The notes under the pieces were generated by a model, which saw only the letters and a list, made by a program, of their open reading frames with translations, was not told where the DNA came from and did not search any database. This document shows, piece after piece, positions 40,410-51,855 of a DNA stretch of 64,000 nt. Source of the stretch: Hyphomicrobium_A sp963759735 (GTDB lineage: Bacteria > Pseudomonadota > Alphaproteobacteria > Rhizobiales > Hyphomicrobiaceae). Every line of letters starts with the position of its first letter. Within the stretch, counting starts at the first letter, position 1. The stretch lies in contig CAVXAF010000012.1 in the NCBI GenBank assembly GCA_963759735.1, positions 124,001-188,000 of the forward strand. Reading direction: 5' to 3'. The position numbers were made by a program, and so were the translations under genes.

Positions 40410-41350
40410 TGGCCATGGCAGCAGAACGCAAGAGCCGGTTGCTCGGCGCCGGCGAGATCGACGTTTCGTTCGAGTTCTTCCCACCCAAGACGGAGAAGAT
40501 GGAGCAAGCGCTGTGGAGCGCCGTCGAACGCCTGGCGCCGCTGCGCCCCGAATTTGTGTCCGTCACCTATGGCGCGGGAGGCTCGACGCGCGAGCGTACG
40601 CACAACACGGTCGTGCGCGTCGTCAACGAGACCGGCCTCAGGCCAGCCGCACACCTGACCTGCGTCGCCGCGTCGAAGGAGGAAGTGGATGCCGTTGCCC
40701 GCGACTACTGGGACATCGGCGTGCGCCACATCGTGGCCCTGCGCGGTGATCCCGCTGGCGGACCTGGCACGTCGTACGAGCCGCATCCCGGCGGCTATAT
40801 CAATGCCGCCGACCTCGTCTCCGGTCTGAAGAAGATCGCGCCGTTCGAGGTCTCGGTCGCCGGCTACCCCGAGAAGCACCCCGAGAGCGCGACGCTTTCG
40901 ACCGATATGGACAATCTGAAAGCCAAGGTCGACGCGGGCGCCGATCGCATCATCACCCAGTTCGGTTTCGACAACGCACACTACCTGAGGTTTCTCGAGC
41001 GGGCGCGCGCCGCCGGCATCTGGGTGCCCATCACCCCCGGCATCGTCCCCATCCACAATTTCAAACAGGTCGCCGGCTTTGCCGCCCGTGCCGGTGCCAG
41101 CATGCCATCATGGCTCGCGCGCCGCTTCGATGGCCTTGAAGCAGATCCCGCGACCAGCCATCTGGTCGGGGCGGCGGTCGCCACAGAGCAGTGCATGGAT
41201 CTGGTGGATGAGGGCGTGAAGAAGTTCCATTTCTACACCCTCAACCGGGCCGATCTCGTCTATGCCATCTGTCATCTTCTGGGGCTGCGGCCACACGCGT
41301 CGGCGGCGCTTGCGCCTGCCGTCGCGGCCAAGGCCCGCGCGGCGGGGTAA
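40409..41350 (+). CDS. metF: 5,10-methylenetetrahydrofolate reductase MetF
   Basis: A 313-residue flavoprotein that makes 5-methyltetrahydrofolate for methionine synthase. TIM-barrel motifs: VSFEFFPPKTEKME (catalytic Glu region, about 19-32), VSVTYGAGGSTRERT, IVALRGDPAGG, DAGADRIITQFGFDNAHYLRFL, and HFYTLNRADL near the end. Its ATG overlaps the stop of the ArsR-methyltransferase gene (TGATG) with GCAGGAGG upstream, so it is coupled to that regulator. The metH genes follow 12 bases later. Confidence 0.96.
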   Translation: MAMAAERKSRLLGAGEIDVSFEFFPPKTEKMEQALWSAVERLAPLRPEFVSVTYGAGGSTRERTHNTVVRVVNETGLRPAAHLTCVAASKEEVDAVARDYWDIGVRHIVALRGDPAGGPGTSYEPHPGGYINAADLVSGLKKIAPFEVSVAGYPEKHPESATLSTDMDNLKAKVDAGADRIITQFGFDNAHYLRFLERARAAGIWVPITPGIVPIHNFKQVAGFAARAGASMPSWLARRFDGLEADPATSHLVGAAVATEQCMDLVDEGVKKFHFYTLNRADLVYAICHLLGLRPHASAALAPAVAAKARAAG

Positions 41351-41362
41351 GGAGCAGCCAAC

Positions 41363-42536
41363 ATGGAAAAGCACCCAGCCAATGCCGCCCTGCAAGCGGC
41401 CGCCGACAAGCGCATCCTCATCATCGATGGCGCGATGGGCACCATGATTCAGCGCTACAAGCTGGACGAGGCTGGCTATCGCGGCGCGCGCTTCAAGGAC
41501 TGGCACCGCGACGTCAAAGGCAACAACGATCTTCTCGTACTGACGCAGCCGCAGATCATCGGCAAGATCCACGAGGAGTATCTGGAGGCCGGCGCCGACA
41601 TCCTCGAGACCAACACGTTCAATGCCCAGCGCATCTCTCTGGCGGACTACGGCATGGAAGATCTCGCCTACGAGATGAACGTGGCGGCCGCGAAGATCGC
41701 TCGCGCCGCCGCTGACAAATGGAACAAGAAGACACCCGGCAAGCAGCGGTTCGTTGCTGGCGCCGTGGGGCCAACCAATCGCACCGCGTCGATCTCTCCC
41801 GACGTCAACAACCCGGGTTATCGCAACGTCAATTTCGATGAGCTGCGCGAGGCCTACAAGGAGCAGGTGCGCGGGCTGATGGACGGCGGCTCCGACATCA
41901 TCCTCATCGAGACCATCTTTGATACGCTCAACGCCAAGGCGGCGGGCGTCGCCACGCTCGAAGTGTTCGAAGAGAAGGGTGTCGAGCTGCCGATCATGAT
42001 CTCCGGCACCATCACCGATCTTTCCGGGCGCACGCTGTCGGGACAGACAGCGGAAGCCTTCTGGTACTCGATGCGCCATCTGCGGCCGTTCTCGATCGGG
42101 CTCAACTGTGCGCTCGGCGCCGACCTGATGCGGCCATATCTGGCTGAGTTGGCGACGGTGGCCGATGCGCGCATCTCCGCTTACCCGAACGCCGGCCTGC
42201 CCAACGCGATGGGCGAATACGACGAGAGCCCGCACGACATGGCGTGCGACATGGAGCCGTGGGCCAAGGATGGTATCGTCAATATCGTCGGCGGCTGCTG
42301 CGGCTCGACGCCCGACCACATCCGCCACATCGCCGAGCACGTCGAGGCGCATCCACCGCGCAAGATTCCGCGAGATCGCGCCCAAGATGCGTCTCTCCGG
42401 CCTCGAGCCGTTCGTCGCCGGGTGACCGATGACGCCGCTAAATTTGAGGAACCGTTCGAGGACGGCATGCTTCGCCTTCTCGGTGACGATGGGACCGCCG
42501 CTAGATCTCCGCAACTCAGAACGGAAGTCCGATTGA

Positions 42537-42550
<14 letters not shown>
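41363..42550 (+). CDS. metH: Methionine synthase, homocysteine-binding module (split MetH, N-terminal gene)
   Basis: Homocysteine S-methyltransferase domain: ILIIDGAMGTMIQRYKLDEAGY, ADILETNTFNAQRISLADYG, the zinc-binding Cys in LNCALGADLMRPYL and the CC in IVNIVGGCCGSTPDHI. The frame as written runs to 42550, but after PPRKIP (42367) the residues become Arg-rich nonsense. Removing one base at 42368-42371 gives PEIAPKMRLSGLEPFVAG and a stop at 42425, a normal end, with 353 residues. GGAAG and ATG 42537 then start the second part. The domain transfers the methyl group from cobalamin to homocysteine. Confidence 0.88.
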
Positions 42551-45233
<2,683 letters not shown>

Positions 45234-45279
45234 TCCCCACGATAGGCTGATCGCAAATCCCAAAGGCCCTGAAACAACA

Positions 45280-45305
45280 AAGGCGCGGAGTGATCTCCGC
45301 GCCTT
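45280..45305 (-). terminator. Hairpin terminator between metH and a convergent small peptide gene
   Basis: Perfect 11-base arms AAGGCGCGGAG / CTCCGCGCCTT with TGAT loop. On the minus strand it is followed by TTGTTGTTTC, so it ends the transcript of the 27-residue gene; on the plus strand it may end the met operon. Confidence 0.72.
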
Positions 45306-45362
45306 CCGGCTATCAGGGTCTGCGTCTCGCGTCGGGGAGACGCGCCTTCGGTGCTGCGATCT

Positions 45363-45446
45363 TTAGAGGACGCCGAATACGATCGCGGTGATGAAGCCGA
45401 AGGATAGAAGAGCGGCAAGGACGTTCAGTCGTACCATCAGTTCCAT
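45363..45446 (-). CDS. 27-residue single-helix membrane peptide
   Basis: ATG 45446 with GGAGG about six bases before it opens a 27-residue peptide: MELMVRL then a hydrophobic helix NVLAALLSFGFITAIVFGVL ending at the stop. One membrane-spanning helix with a charged N-terminus is a typical small membrane regulator or assembly peptide. A minus-strand terminator follows at 45280-45305. Similar peptides appear in related genomes (recollection, not checked). It is too short for most gene finders. Confidence 0.55.
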   Translation of the reverse strand: MELMVRLNVLAALLSFGFITAIVFGVL

Positions 45447-45930
45447 GGTCGCCTCCAAATGCTTGGCCGCCTTATGGTGGCAGCTCGTTTTTTACAGTTC
45501 GGGCAAACGCATCGACGTGCTGAAGGTTTGAAGGTATGTGGCAGCTCGGTCGCTTGCCAAGCGAAATATATTTTGCGGCGCAAGGAACCTACAATTCGCT
45601 TCGCATGCAACTCAACGCACCGATCGAGCGACAGGGACACACCCTGTGTGCTTCCGCTGCCTAAGCGAAGTTTCCACGCGGCATTGACGGCCGGCAGAAG
45701 CGCACAGAAATGCATCACCCTGCAAGCGGGGCAACTCTGGGCCGCGCTGGTTGCAGTGCGAGACAACATTGGGGACCGTTTCCGGAATACGGTCGATGAG
45801 CCAATACAACGCCTCGGTTGTTGCGCGGGCCGAAGGTGGTGTGGGCGTCGTCTGGCAGCCATTAGATGGCGACGTCGGCAGACTCTGGCCGGCAAGGTAC
45901 GTGACCGGGTCGTCTTCGAGGTGACGCAGG
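45447..45930. other. Gene-free region upstream of the 27-residue peptide gene
   Basis: About 480 bases without a supported gene. The part 45450-45620 is less GC-rich and probably holds the promoter of the 27-residue gene. Frames are open on both strands but give Arg/Pro-rich or Cys-scattered products with no recognisable domain or good ribosome site. No repeat or mobile-element remnant is clear. Confidence 0.45.
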
Positions 45931-46731
45931 TCAGCGGCCTTTGAACTGGGGTTTGCGCTTTTCTTTGAAGGCGCGCCGACCCTCGGCGTAATCCTCGCTT
46001 GCAAAGCAGGCCGACACCGCCGCATCGAGCGCCGCGAGGTCGGGCGTCTGGGGATTGCGCGTCAGTTCATCTATCGTGCGCTTGGCGGCACGCACTGTGA
46101 GCGGCGCGTTGGCAGCGATCTCAGCGGCAAGCGCCCGCGTCCGGATTTCAAGCTCGGCAGTCGGCACCACGGTGTTGACGAGGCCCATCGCCTTGGCCTC
46201 TGCAACTTTGAAACGCCGGCCGGTGAAGAGCATCTCTTTGGCGTGGTGGGGGGCGACGGCCGCAAGCAGCGGGCGAACCCAGCGGGCATTGTAGCCGAGT
46301 CCGAGCTTGGCGGCCGGGATGGCAAACTCGGCCGCCTCGTCGGCCAGCCGCATGTCGGCGCACAGGGCGATGGCAAGCCCGCCGCCGAGACAGAAGCCGT
46401 GGATCATGGCGATGGTCGGCTTGGCGCAGCCGCTGAGCGCGTGGAAGGCGGCATCGTTGAGCGCATCGTACGCGTCGGTGGCGTCGCCTGAGCGAGCACT
46501 GTCGAATTCGGAAATGTCGGCACCGGCCGAGAAGGCGCGCGTGCCCGCCCCGCGTAGGACGATCACTCGGATGTCCGGGTCCGCCTCCGCTTCTGCGAGC
46601 AGCTGCGGCAAGGCGCGCCACATCCCCGCATTAAAGGCGTTCATTCGGGCCGGATTGTTGGCGATCACGAAACCGATCTCGCCGTCGCGCTGCAGACGCA
46701 GCTCGGGCGTGTCCGACGGGGTATCCGGCAT
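45931..46731 (-). CDS. Enoyl-CoA hydratase/isomerase (crotonase) family protein
   Basis: A 266-residue crotonase fold: RVIVLRGAGTRAFSAGADISEF (oxyanion hole, about 55-76), IHGFCLGGGLAIALCADMRLA (about 108-128) and AAKLGLGYNARWVRPLLAAV. The two Glu residues that catalyse hydration in classical enoyl-CoA hydratases (normally GGGCELA and PEI-x-LG) appear as GGGLAIA and PAAKLG, so a true hydratase role is doubtful. It could be an isomerase, a lyase or an acyl-CoA hydrolase type. ATG 46731 has AAGGAA at seven bases. It is divergent from cysE. Confidence 0.87.
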   Translation of the reverse strand: MPDTPSDTPELRLQRDGEIGFVIANNPARMNAFNAGMWRALPQLLAEAEADPDIRVIVLRGAGTRAFSAGADISEFDSARSGDATDAYDALNDAAFHALSGCAKPTIAMIHGFCLGGGLAIALCADMRLADEAAEFAIPAAKLGLGYNARWVRPLLAAVAPHHAKEMLFTGRRFKVAEAKAMGLVNTVVPTAELEIRTRALAAEIAANAPLTVRAAKRTIDELTRNPQTPDLAALDAAVSACFASEDYAEGRRAFKEKRKPQFKGR

Positions 46732-46938
46732 GGGAATTCCTTGTTTGTGAGCACGCCTTATACAGCGCGAACAGTTCTCAGCCGCAATCGGGCAGGTCGT
46801 CTCAAGGCATGCCCATTCGGGCGGCACAAAAGGCCGTGGCGTTGGAAGGCGTTGACGCCGCGACGGCATATTTGTACGCCCATCGGGACCCGGTATGCTG
46901 ACCGGGGGAGCGGCGCGCATCAGCGCGAGGAGTGCGAC

Positions 46939-47772
46939 ATGGCGGCCAAAACGCGTTCGGCGCCCGGCGGCAAGGTGCAGGCCTACGATCCGATCTGGTC
47001 GGAGATCCGGCGTGAAGCGACGAGCGCCATGGCGGCCGAGCCGGCACTCGGCAGCTTCATCTTCGCGACGCTACTCAGCCACGACCGCCTCGAAGAAGCC
47101 ATCTGCCACCGGCTGGCCCAACGGCTCGACCATTCTGATGTGGACGCCGTGCTCATCAACCAGACTTTCCAATCGGCGCTGGAAGCGCACCCGGAGATGG
47201 GTGGCATTTTCCGCGCCGATCTCGCTGCCGTGTTCGATCGCGATCCTGCCTGCAATCGCTACATCGACCCGCTGCTCTACTTCAAAGGTTTTCATGCGCT
47301 GGCGACGCACCGCTTTGCGCACGCGCTCTGGCATCAGGGCCGCCGCGACTTCGCGCTGCTGCTGCAAAGCCAGTCTTCGCGCACCTTCGGCGTCGACATT
47401 CACCCGGCGGCCAAATTCGGCCAAGGCATCATGATCGATCATGCCACCGGCATTGTCATCGGTGAGACGGCACGGGTCGGCAACAACTGCTCCTTCCTGC
47501 ACGCCGTGACACTCGGCGGCAGCGGCAAGGAAACCGGTGACCGCCATCCCAAGATCGGTGAGAGCGTCCTTATCGGCGCCGGCGCCAAGGTGCTGGGCAA
47601 CATCACAGTCGGCGACGGATCGCGCATCGCCGCGGGAAGCGTCGTGCTCGCCGATGTGCCCGCGCACGTGACAGTCGCCGGAGTGCCGGCCAAGATTGTC
47701 GGGTCGGCCGGCTGCGCCGAGCCGGCGCTGGAGATGGAACAGACCTGGGTCGACGATTTCGGCGGTCTGTGA
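46939..47772 (+). CDS. cysE: Serine O-acetyltransferase CysE
   Basis: A 277-residue enzyme making O-acetylserine, the carbon precursor of cysteine. The N-terminal helical domain (DPIWSEIRREATSAMAAEP) is followed by the left-handed beta-helix of hexapeptide repeats with the catalytic stretch FGVDIHPAAKFGQGIMIDHATGIVIGETARVG (His residues, about 154-184) and the GSGKETGDRHPKIG loop. ATG 46939 has GAGGAG-like sequence upstream; the frame is open to 46741 without support. It is followed by the DUF3126 gene, as is usual in this order. Confidence 0.95.
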   Translation: MAAKTRSAPGGKVQAYDPIWSEIRREATSAMAAEPALGSFIFATLLSHDRLEEAICHRLAQRLDHSDVDAVLINQTFQSALEAHPEMGGIFRADLAAVFDRDPACNRYIDPLLYFKGFHALATHRFAHALWHQGRRDFALLLQSQSSRTFGVDIHPAAKFGQGIMIDHATGIVIGETARVGNNCSFLHAVTLGGSGKETGDRHPKIGESVLIGAGAKVLGNITVGDGSRIAAGSVVLADVPAHVTVAGVPAKIVGSAGCAEPALEMEQTWVDDFGGL

Positions 47773-47833
47773 TTTAGCCTGAAATGTTCAACGGCGGCGC
47801 TCACTTATCGCGCCCGCAAGGGAGATGACGCAC

Positions 47834-48049
47834 GTGGATCCGAAAGAAGTCGCTAAGGTGCAGGGCTATCTACGCAAGACCTTCGGGACGCCATCGCTGG
47901 AAGTGCGCCCGCGACCGAAGAAGAAGGACTCCGCTGAGGTGTTCGTCAACGGCGAGTTCATCGCCGTGCTCTTCCGTGAGGAAGAGGAGGGCGAAGTTTC
48001 CTACCAGTTCCAGATGGCCATCCTCGACCTTGATCTCGAGCAGGCCTGA
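47834..48049 (+). CDS. DUF3126 family protein
   Basis: A 71-residue protein: MDPKEVAKVQGYLRKTFGTPSL, then VFVNGEFIAVLFREEEEGEVSYQFQMAILDLDL. This is the DUF3126 family of unknown function, regularly found next to cysE. GTG 47834 is preferred over ATG 47825, because the GGAG at 47821 would touch that ATG but is nine bases from the GTG. It lies six bases before the gamma-carbonic anhydrase gene, so the two are one unit. Confidence 0.88.
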   Translation: MDPKEVAKVQGYLRKTFGTPSLEVRPRPKKKDSAEVFVNGEFIAVLFREEEEGEVSYQFQMAILDLDLEQA

Positions 48050-48055
48050 TCGCTT

Positions 48056-48586
48056 ATGCCGCTCTACGAGCTTGATGGCGTTGGCGTCGAAACGCCCGGC
48101 GAGGGCCGCTACTGGGTGGCCCCCAATGCCGTACTCATCGGCAAGGTCATCCTTGAAGACGAGGCCAGCGTCTGGTTCGGCAGCGTCCTGCGAGGCGACA
48201 ACGAGCCGATCCGTATCGGGGCGCGCTCCAATGTGCAGGAAGGGTGCGTCCTGCACACCGACCCGGGTTATCCGCTGAGCGTCGGCAGCGACTGCACGAT
48301 AGGGCATATGGTCATGCTGCATGGCTGCACGATCGGCCGCTGCAGCCTCATCGGCATCGGCTCGATCATTCTCAACGGCGCCAAGATCGGCGAGGAGTGC
48401 CTTATCGGCGCCAACACGTTGATTGCCGAGGGCAAGGAAATACCGCCGCGCTCCATGGTGCTCGGCTCTCCCGGCAAAATCGTGCGCCAGTTGACGGACG
48501 AGGACGTCCAACGCTTCGGCGGGGCGGCCGGGCGTTACGTCGTGAACTGGAAGCGATTTGCCGCCGGCATGAAGCCGCAAGTTTAG
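48056..48586 (+). CDS. Gamma-carbonic anhydrase family protein
   Basis: A 176-residue left-handed beta-helix protein of the gamma-CA/YrdA/PaaY group. Hexapeptide repeats run through the protein, with metal-ligand His in GCVLHTDPG (near 66), IGHMVMLHGCTIG (about 82-94). Whether it has CA activity or acts on acyl-CoA-type substrates cannot be told. It is co-transcribed with DUF3126 and probably cysE, which suggests a link to thiol metabolism, but the same neighbourhood is found without known function. A perfect 13-base hairpin begins at its stop codon. Confidence 0.88.
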   Translation: MPLYELDGVGVETPGEGRYWVAPNAVLIGKVILEDEASVWFGSVLRGDNEPIRIGARSNVQEGCVLHTDPGYPLSVGSDCTIGHMVMLHGCTIGRCSLIGIGSIILNGAKIGEECLIGANTLIAEGKEIPPRSMVLGSPGKIVRQLTDEDVQRFGGAAGRYVVNWKRFAAGMKPQV

Positions 48587-48616
48587 GACGGCGCGCGTCT
48601 TTGCGCGCGCCGTCCT
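48585..48616. terminator. 13-base perfect hairpin between convergent genes
   Basis: AGGACGGCGCGCG / CGCGCGCCGTCCT with a 6-base loop lies between the gamma-CA stop and the transglutaminase-like gene stop. No T-run follows, so it may act as a bidirectional insulator or mRNA end rather than a classic terminator. Confidence 0.65.
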
Positions 48617-48620
48617 GAGC

Positions 48621-49295
48621 TTACTCGGAGCTCTGGTTCTCGAGACCCGACAACGCCGTCGCGAGCGGGCTCTGGCGCGTGTCGAGGGCCACCCAGACCT
48701 TCGGGTTGAGGTAGGACTGCCGCATCACAAACTGATAGGGCGTCCGATTCCACGGGCGCACATCTTCGATCTTGTTGTCCAGGATGTAGTCGCCCTGAAC
48801 GGTGCGGGCTGTCAGCACCGCGTGGCCTTCGCCCTTCTCATCGCGCACCACCGTCATCAGTAGCGCGCTCACTGGCCAGCCCTTGGCGATCAGATTCTTG
48901 CGCTTCAGCAGCGCGTAATCCTCGCAATCGCCGCGCGTGCGGGGCAACGTCCAGTATTCGTTGACGCCGTACACGTCGAGATCGGTGGCGGGGGCGATCT
49001 CGCGGTTGATGGTGCGGTTCATCTCATCGAGCTCCTTGAGGCGCTCGGCGGAGGCATCAAAGCGGCTCTCCTGGCCGTGATCTGAGGCGCACTCCTGTGG
49101 ATTGGCATCGCAGAAGCGCACAAAGCCATGCGGCGGCTGCGCCGGTCCGAAGATGCGCATGAAGAGAGAACCCTGCGCGGAAGAGCGATCGGCCTTGTCC
49201 GGCTTCTGAATGTTCGAGACGCCCTGCGCGCAAACAGACGTTGCCGCGAGCATGCTGCCAATGAGGACGATAGCGCTTAACTGAACCCGCTGCAT
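48621..49295 (-). CDS. Exported transglutaminase-like cysteine protease (BTLCP / LapG family)
   Basis: A 224-residue protein with a signal peptide (LSAIVLIGSMLAATSVCA) and a BTLCP domain. The catalytic triad is visible: Cys in RTRGDCEDYALLKRKNLIAKGW (about 120-141), His in EGHAVLTART (near 162), Asp in GDYILDNKIEDV (near 174). LapG of this family cleaves surface adhesins under c-di-GMP control. Its upstream neighbour on the same strand is a PilZ protein (98 bases), which supports a c-di-GMP link, but no LapD-like gene is in the window. Confidence 0.88.
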   Translation of the reverse strand: MQRVQLSAIVLIGSMLAATSVCAQGVSNIQKPDKADRSSAQGSLFMRIFGPAQPPHGFVRFCDANPQECASDHGQESRFDASAERLKELDEMNRTINREIAPATDLDVYGVNEYWTLPRTRGDCEDYALLKRKNLIAKGWPVSALLMTVVRDEKGEGHAVLTARTVQGDYILDNKIEDVRPWNRTPYQFVMRQSYLNPKVWVALDTRQSPLATALSGLENQSSE

Positions 49296-49393
49296 GACAA
49301 GACCCCGTTACTCTTCCTCTCAAGCTACCCGACAGAACTCGAATTACGCTGAAACTACGTCCCCGGATTTGATGCGAAAAACTCGTCAATCCT

Positions 49394-50041
49394 TCACCTT
49401 CGTAGCGGACCTCTTAAGACCGCTTCGGCGTCGCCGCCGGATGTGAAGCGCTCGTTAACAAACTCGAGTGCTATGCCGCGCTCGTGGTGGCGAACGACTA
49501 CGGCTCGACGCTTGTCGAGCATCACCTCGGCACCGAGCGGCGGGCGCGCAGGCGTCTGGACAGATGCGCCGGACATGGAGAGATCGTGCAGCGGACAGAC
49601 CATGGCGCTGCCGTCGGGAAGCACGAGCAGCGCCTCCTCCTCGGCGGTCAGGCGCGGATACGAGCGCTCTTCGCCCTCGGGAATTTCCCCTTGGCCGGCG
49701 AGGCGCGGGATCTGCACGGCCAGCTTGTCGCGCTTGCGTTGCGTGCCGCTGATGGCCAGGGCAAAGCTGCCTGGGAAAAGGCGTACCACACTGCCTTCCA
49801 GGCCGCCCAAATGCATCAGATAGACGATGAGCTTCTCGCCGACGATGAGCGGCACTGGCGTCGTCATGGCAGCGCTTTCGACGGAAATGTCGATAAGCCG
49901 GCAAGCGTGGTCGAGTTTGTCGGCGCGCATAAAGCGGCCGGCGAGGCTCAGCTCATAGCGCGGGTAACGGCGCTTGTTCCTGCCTTGATAGCCCGCATCG
50001 ACGGGATCGACTGGTCGAAATGCATCCGCACTCGTAGACAT
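49394..50041 (-). CDS. Protein with two PilZ domains (c-di-GMP binding)
   Basis: A 215-residue cytoplasmic protein with tandem PilZ modules. The first has RNKRRYPRYELSLAGRF (RxxxR, about 21-37) and DISVESAAM, where the usual Gly of D/NxSxxG is replaced. The second has ERSYPRLTAEEEALL and an intact DLSMSGASVQT (near 152). So the second module keeps the full binding signature and the first is partly degenerate. It likely reads c-di-GMP levels. It is co-oriented with the LapG-like protease gene. Confidence 0.87.
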   Translation of the reverse strand: MSTSADAFRPVDPVDAGYQGRNKRRYPRYELSLAGRFMRADKLDHACRLIDISVESAAMTTPVPLIVGEKLIVYLMHLGGLEGSVVRLFPGSFALAISGTQRKRDKLAVQIPRLAGQGEIPEGEERSYPRLTAEEEALLVLPDGSAMVCPLHDLSMSGASVQTPARPPLGAEVMLDKRRAVVVRHHERGIALEFVNERFTSGGDAEAVLRGPLRR

Positions 50042-50245
50042 AGCCGTTCCTGCGATTGGGCCGCCAAAAGGGCGGTCCGCTTTCCGCGAGCCAGGCCAAA
50101 ACGCGTACGCTAGAGGCTCTGTTCCGGAGTGGATTATGCAGGGAGGCGGCTTAACGAACGGCTAATTGCCGCGTCATTTCTGTATACGTCGCAATCAATG
50201 TGTTGGCGGCATTGGGGAAAGGCAAGACGGCGTCAGGGGAACGCG

Positions 50246-50902
50246 TCAGGACTTCTCGAGATCATCGCGGCTGAGGCCGCCCTCAAATACGCGGAACTGG
50301 CGGCGCTCTGAGCGCACGATGCGGGTGTGGTCCGACGCCTTGAGGACCGGCAGGACCGGCGCGTCGTTGCGCAGGCGCGCCTTGTCGTCGAAGGTCGGAC
50401 TGCCGCCCGGCCAAACCAGTTCATGCAGGATGATGCGCTTGCTGCTGAGCGGCAACTCGCCCAGCCAGTGCGGCGGGTCGAGTGGCGCAAAGGCGCCCAG
50501 CACGCGGTCGATCTCATCGCCCGTGTGGCGGAGCGGTAGCAGCAAGGCTTCGAACGGGGTGGAGGGACGGGCGATGGGGGCAGCTTCGAGGTGGATTTTC
50601 TCCACCGCGCCCTGCTTGGAGACGGCGGCCAGGTGACGGATCAGCGCCAGGCGGTCCAGTGCCGACCAGCCGTCGAGAAAGTTGGTTCCGCGCAATTCGG
50701 AGCCGAAATAGTCGCAGACGTTGGTTCCAGCCAGCCGAAACCGGTAAGTCTCGGTGTCGATGCGTTCGAGGATGAATGTCGACGGCAGGATCGTTGCGAT
50801 CTTGGCCGGCTCGATCTCGAACCGCCGCGGCGTCGTACGATCGCCGCGCACCTTGTCCCAATAGGAATAAAGCGCCTGGCTGGTCTTGTGTTTCAGATCC
50901 AT
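50246..50902 (-). CDS. PAS_5 domain protein
   Basis: A 218-residue protein with a PAS_5 (former DUF1457) domain: LYSYWDKVRGDRTTPRRFEIEPAKIATILPSTFILERIDTETYRFRLAGTNVCDYFGSEL (about 11-70), a set of stretches common to alphaproteobacterial PAS_5 proteins of unknown function. ATG 50902 is used; a TTG at 50923 with GAGGGG close by is an alternative. It is divergent from a rhomboid gene; the 5' region holds a strong hairpin at 51067-51104. Binding ligand and partner are unknown. Confidence 0.82.
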   Translation of the reverse strand: MDLKHKTSQALYSYWDKVRGDRTTPRRFEIEPAKIATILPSTFILERIDTETYRFRLAGTNVCDYFGSELRGTNFLDGWSALDRLALIRHLAAVSKQGAVEKIHLEAAPIARPSTPFEALLLPLRHTGDEIDRVLGAFAPLDPPHWLGELPLSSKRIILHELVWPGGSPTFDDKARLRNDAPVLPVLKASDHTRIVRSERRQFRVFEGGLSRDDLEKS

Positions 50903-51066
50903 ATGCAAACCGGCAACCGCCAACCCCTCGCAAGCCCGTTAAAACTCGTCCCGGATCGGTACAACCCGGCCCGTGCATGGCTTGTCAGGAGCAGCATCCG
51001 TGCCAGGGCGCTTGCCGGCGGATCGCAGATGAACGTTGCTGCGTGGGTTGGTTGACGTTAACTCTG

Positions 51067-51104
51067 CGCGCCGCGAATGCGGGCCAGTAGTGGCCCGCGG
51101 CGCG
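51067..51104 (+). repeat. Strong bulged hairpin upstream of the rhomboid gene
   Basis: CGCGCCG and CGGGCCA pair with TGGCCCG and CGGCGCG: a 14-base GC-rich stem with a 6-base bulge (cgaatg) on one side and a GTAG loop. It ends 25 bases before the GTG of the rhomboid gene, in its likely 5' leader. Confidence 0.6.
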
Positions 51105-51129
51105 GACGGACAGCGACGAGGGGTGCCCG

Positions 51130-51855
51130 GTGAGCCGACACGAGCCGATGTTCAACGTGCAAGGTAGCGTGCTCGCGCTGCTGGCGCTGATGACGGCTAT
51201 CCACGTGTTGCGGCTCTGGATGCCCGAAGTGTGGGACACTTGGGTCACGCTGGCGCTGGCGTTCATCCCGGCCCGCTATGCGGGTTTTGCCGAGCTACTG
51301 CCCGGCGGCAACGTGGCCTCGGTGACGTCCTTCGTCACTCACACTTTGCTGCACGGCGATTGGATGCATCTGGGCCTCAACGCCGCGTGGCTGCTGGCCT
51401 TCGGTGGCGCCGTCGCCAATCGTGTCGGCTCGCTGCGCTTCCTGCTGTTTTTTGCCTTTTGCGCCGCCGTCGGTGCGGCGACGTTCCTCGCTTTCAATCC
51501 CGGGCAGATGGTGCCGATGGTCGGCGCGTCAGGAGCGATATCCGGGCTAATGGGGGCGACGATGCGATTTTTGTTCACTGCGGTGGACGGTCGCGGTCTC
51601 GCCGCACTGCGGGATGATCCACGTTCCGCGCCCTTGATGTCGCTGACCACTGCGCTCACCGACAAGCGGGTCGTGCTTGTTACCGCGGTGTTTCTCTTTG
51701 CCAACATTCTCGCTGTGTATGGCCTCGGGAGCATGGGCGTCAGCGGCATCGCTTGGGAAGCGCATATCGGCGGATATTTCGCCGGACTTTTCGCATTCGG
51801 CTTTTTTGATGCGCCGCACACCGACAATTCATCTGACGCGCCCATTTTGCATTGA
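51130..51855 (+). CDS. Rhomboid family intramembrane serine protease
   Basis: A 241-residue protein with about six helices. Rhomboid marks: HGDWMHLGLNAAWLLAFGGAVANRVGSLRFLLFF (about 76-109), the catalytic Ser in MVGASGAISGLMGA (GASG, about 127-140) and the His in GIAWEAHIGGYFAGLFAFGFF near the C-terminus. It would cleave membrane-spanning substrates; targets are unknown. GTG 51130 (MSRHEPMFNVQGS) matches the family start. It is divergent from the PAS_5 gene. Confidence 0.9.
   Translation: MSRHEPMFNVQGSVLALLALMTAIHVLRLWMPEVWDTWVTLALAFIPARYAGFAELLPGGNVASVTSFVTHTLLHGDWMHLGLNAAWLLAFGGAVANRVGSLRFLLFFAFCAAVGAATFLAFNPGQMVPMVGASGAISGLMGATMRFLFTAVDGRGLAALRDDPRSAPLMSLTTALTDKRVVLVTAVFLFANILAVYGLGSMGVSGIAWEAHIGGYFAGLFAFGFFDAPHTDNSSDAPILH

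Noticed and set aside
45437..45944. Possible genes on either strand between the 27-residue peptide and the crotonase
   Set aside because: Products are Arg/Cys-scattered, with no ribosome site or domain; a short CPNCKK stretch is too little to call a zinc ribbon.
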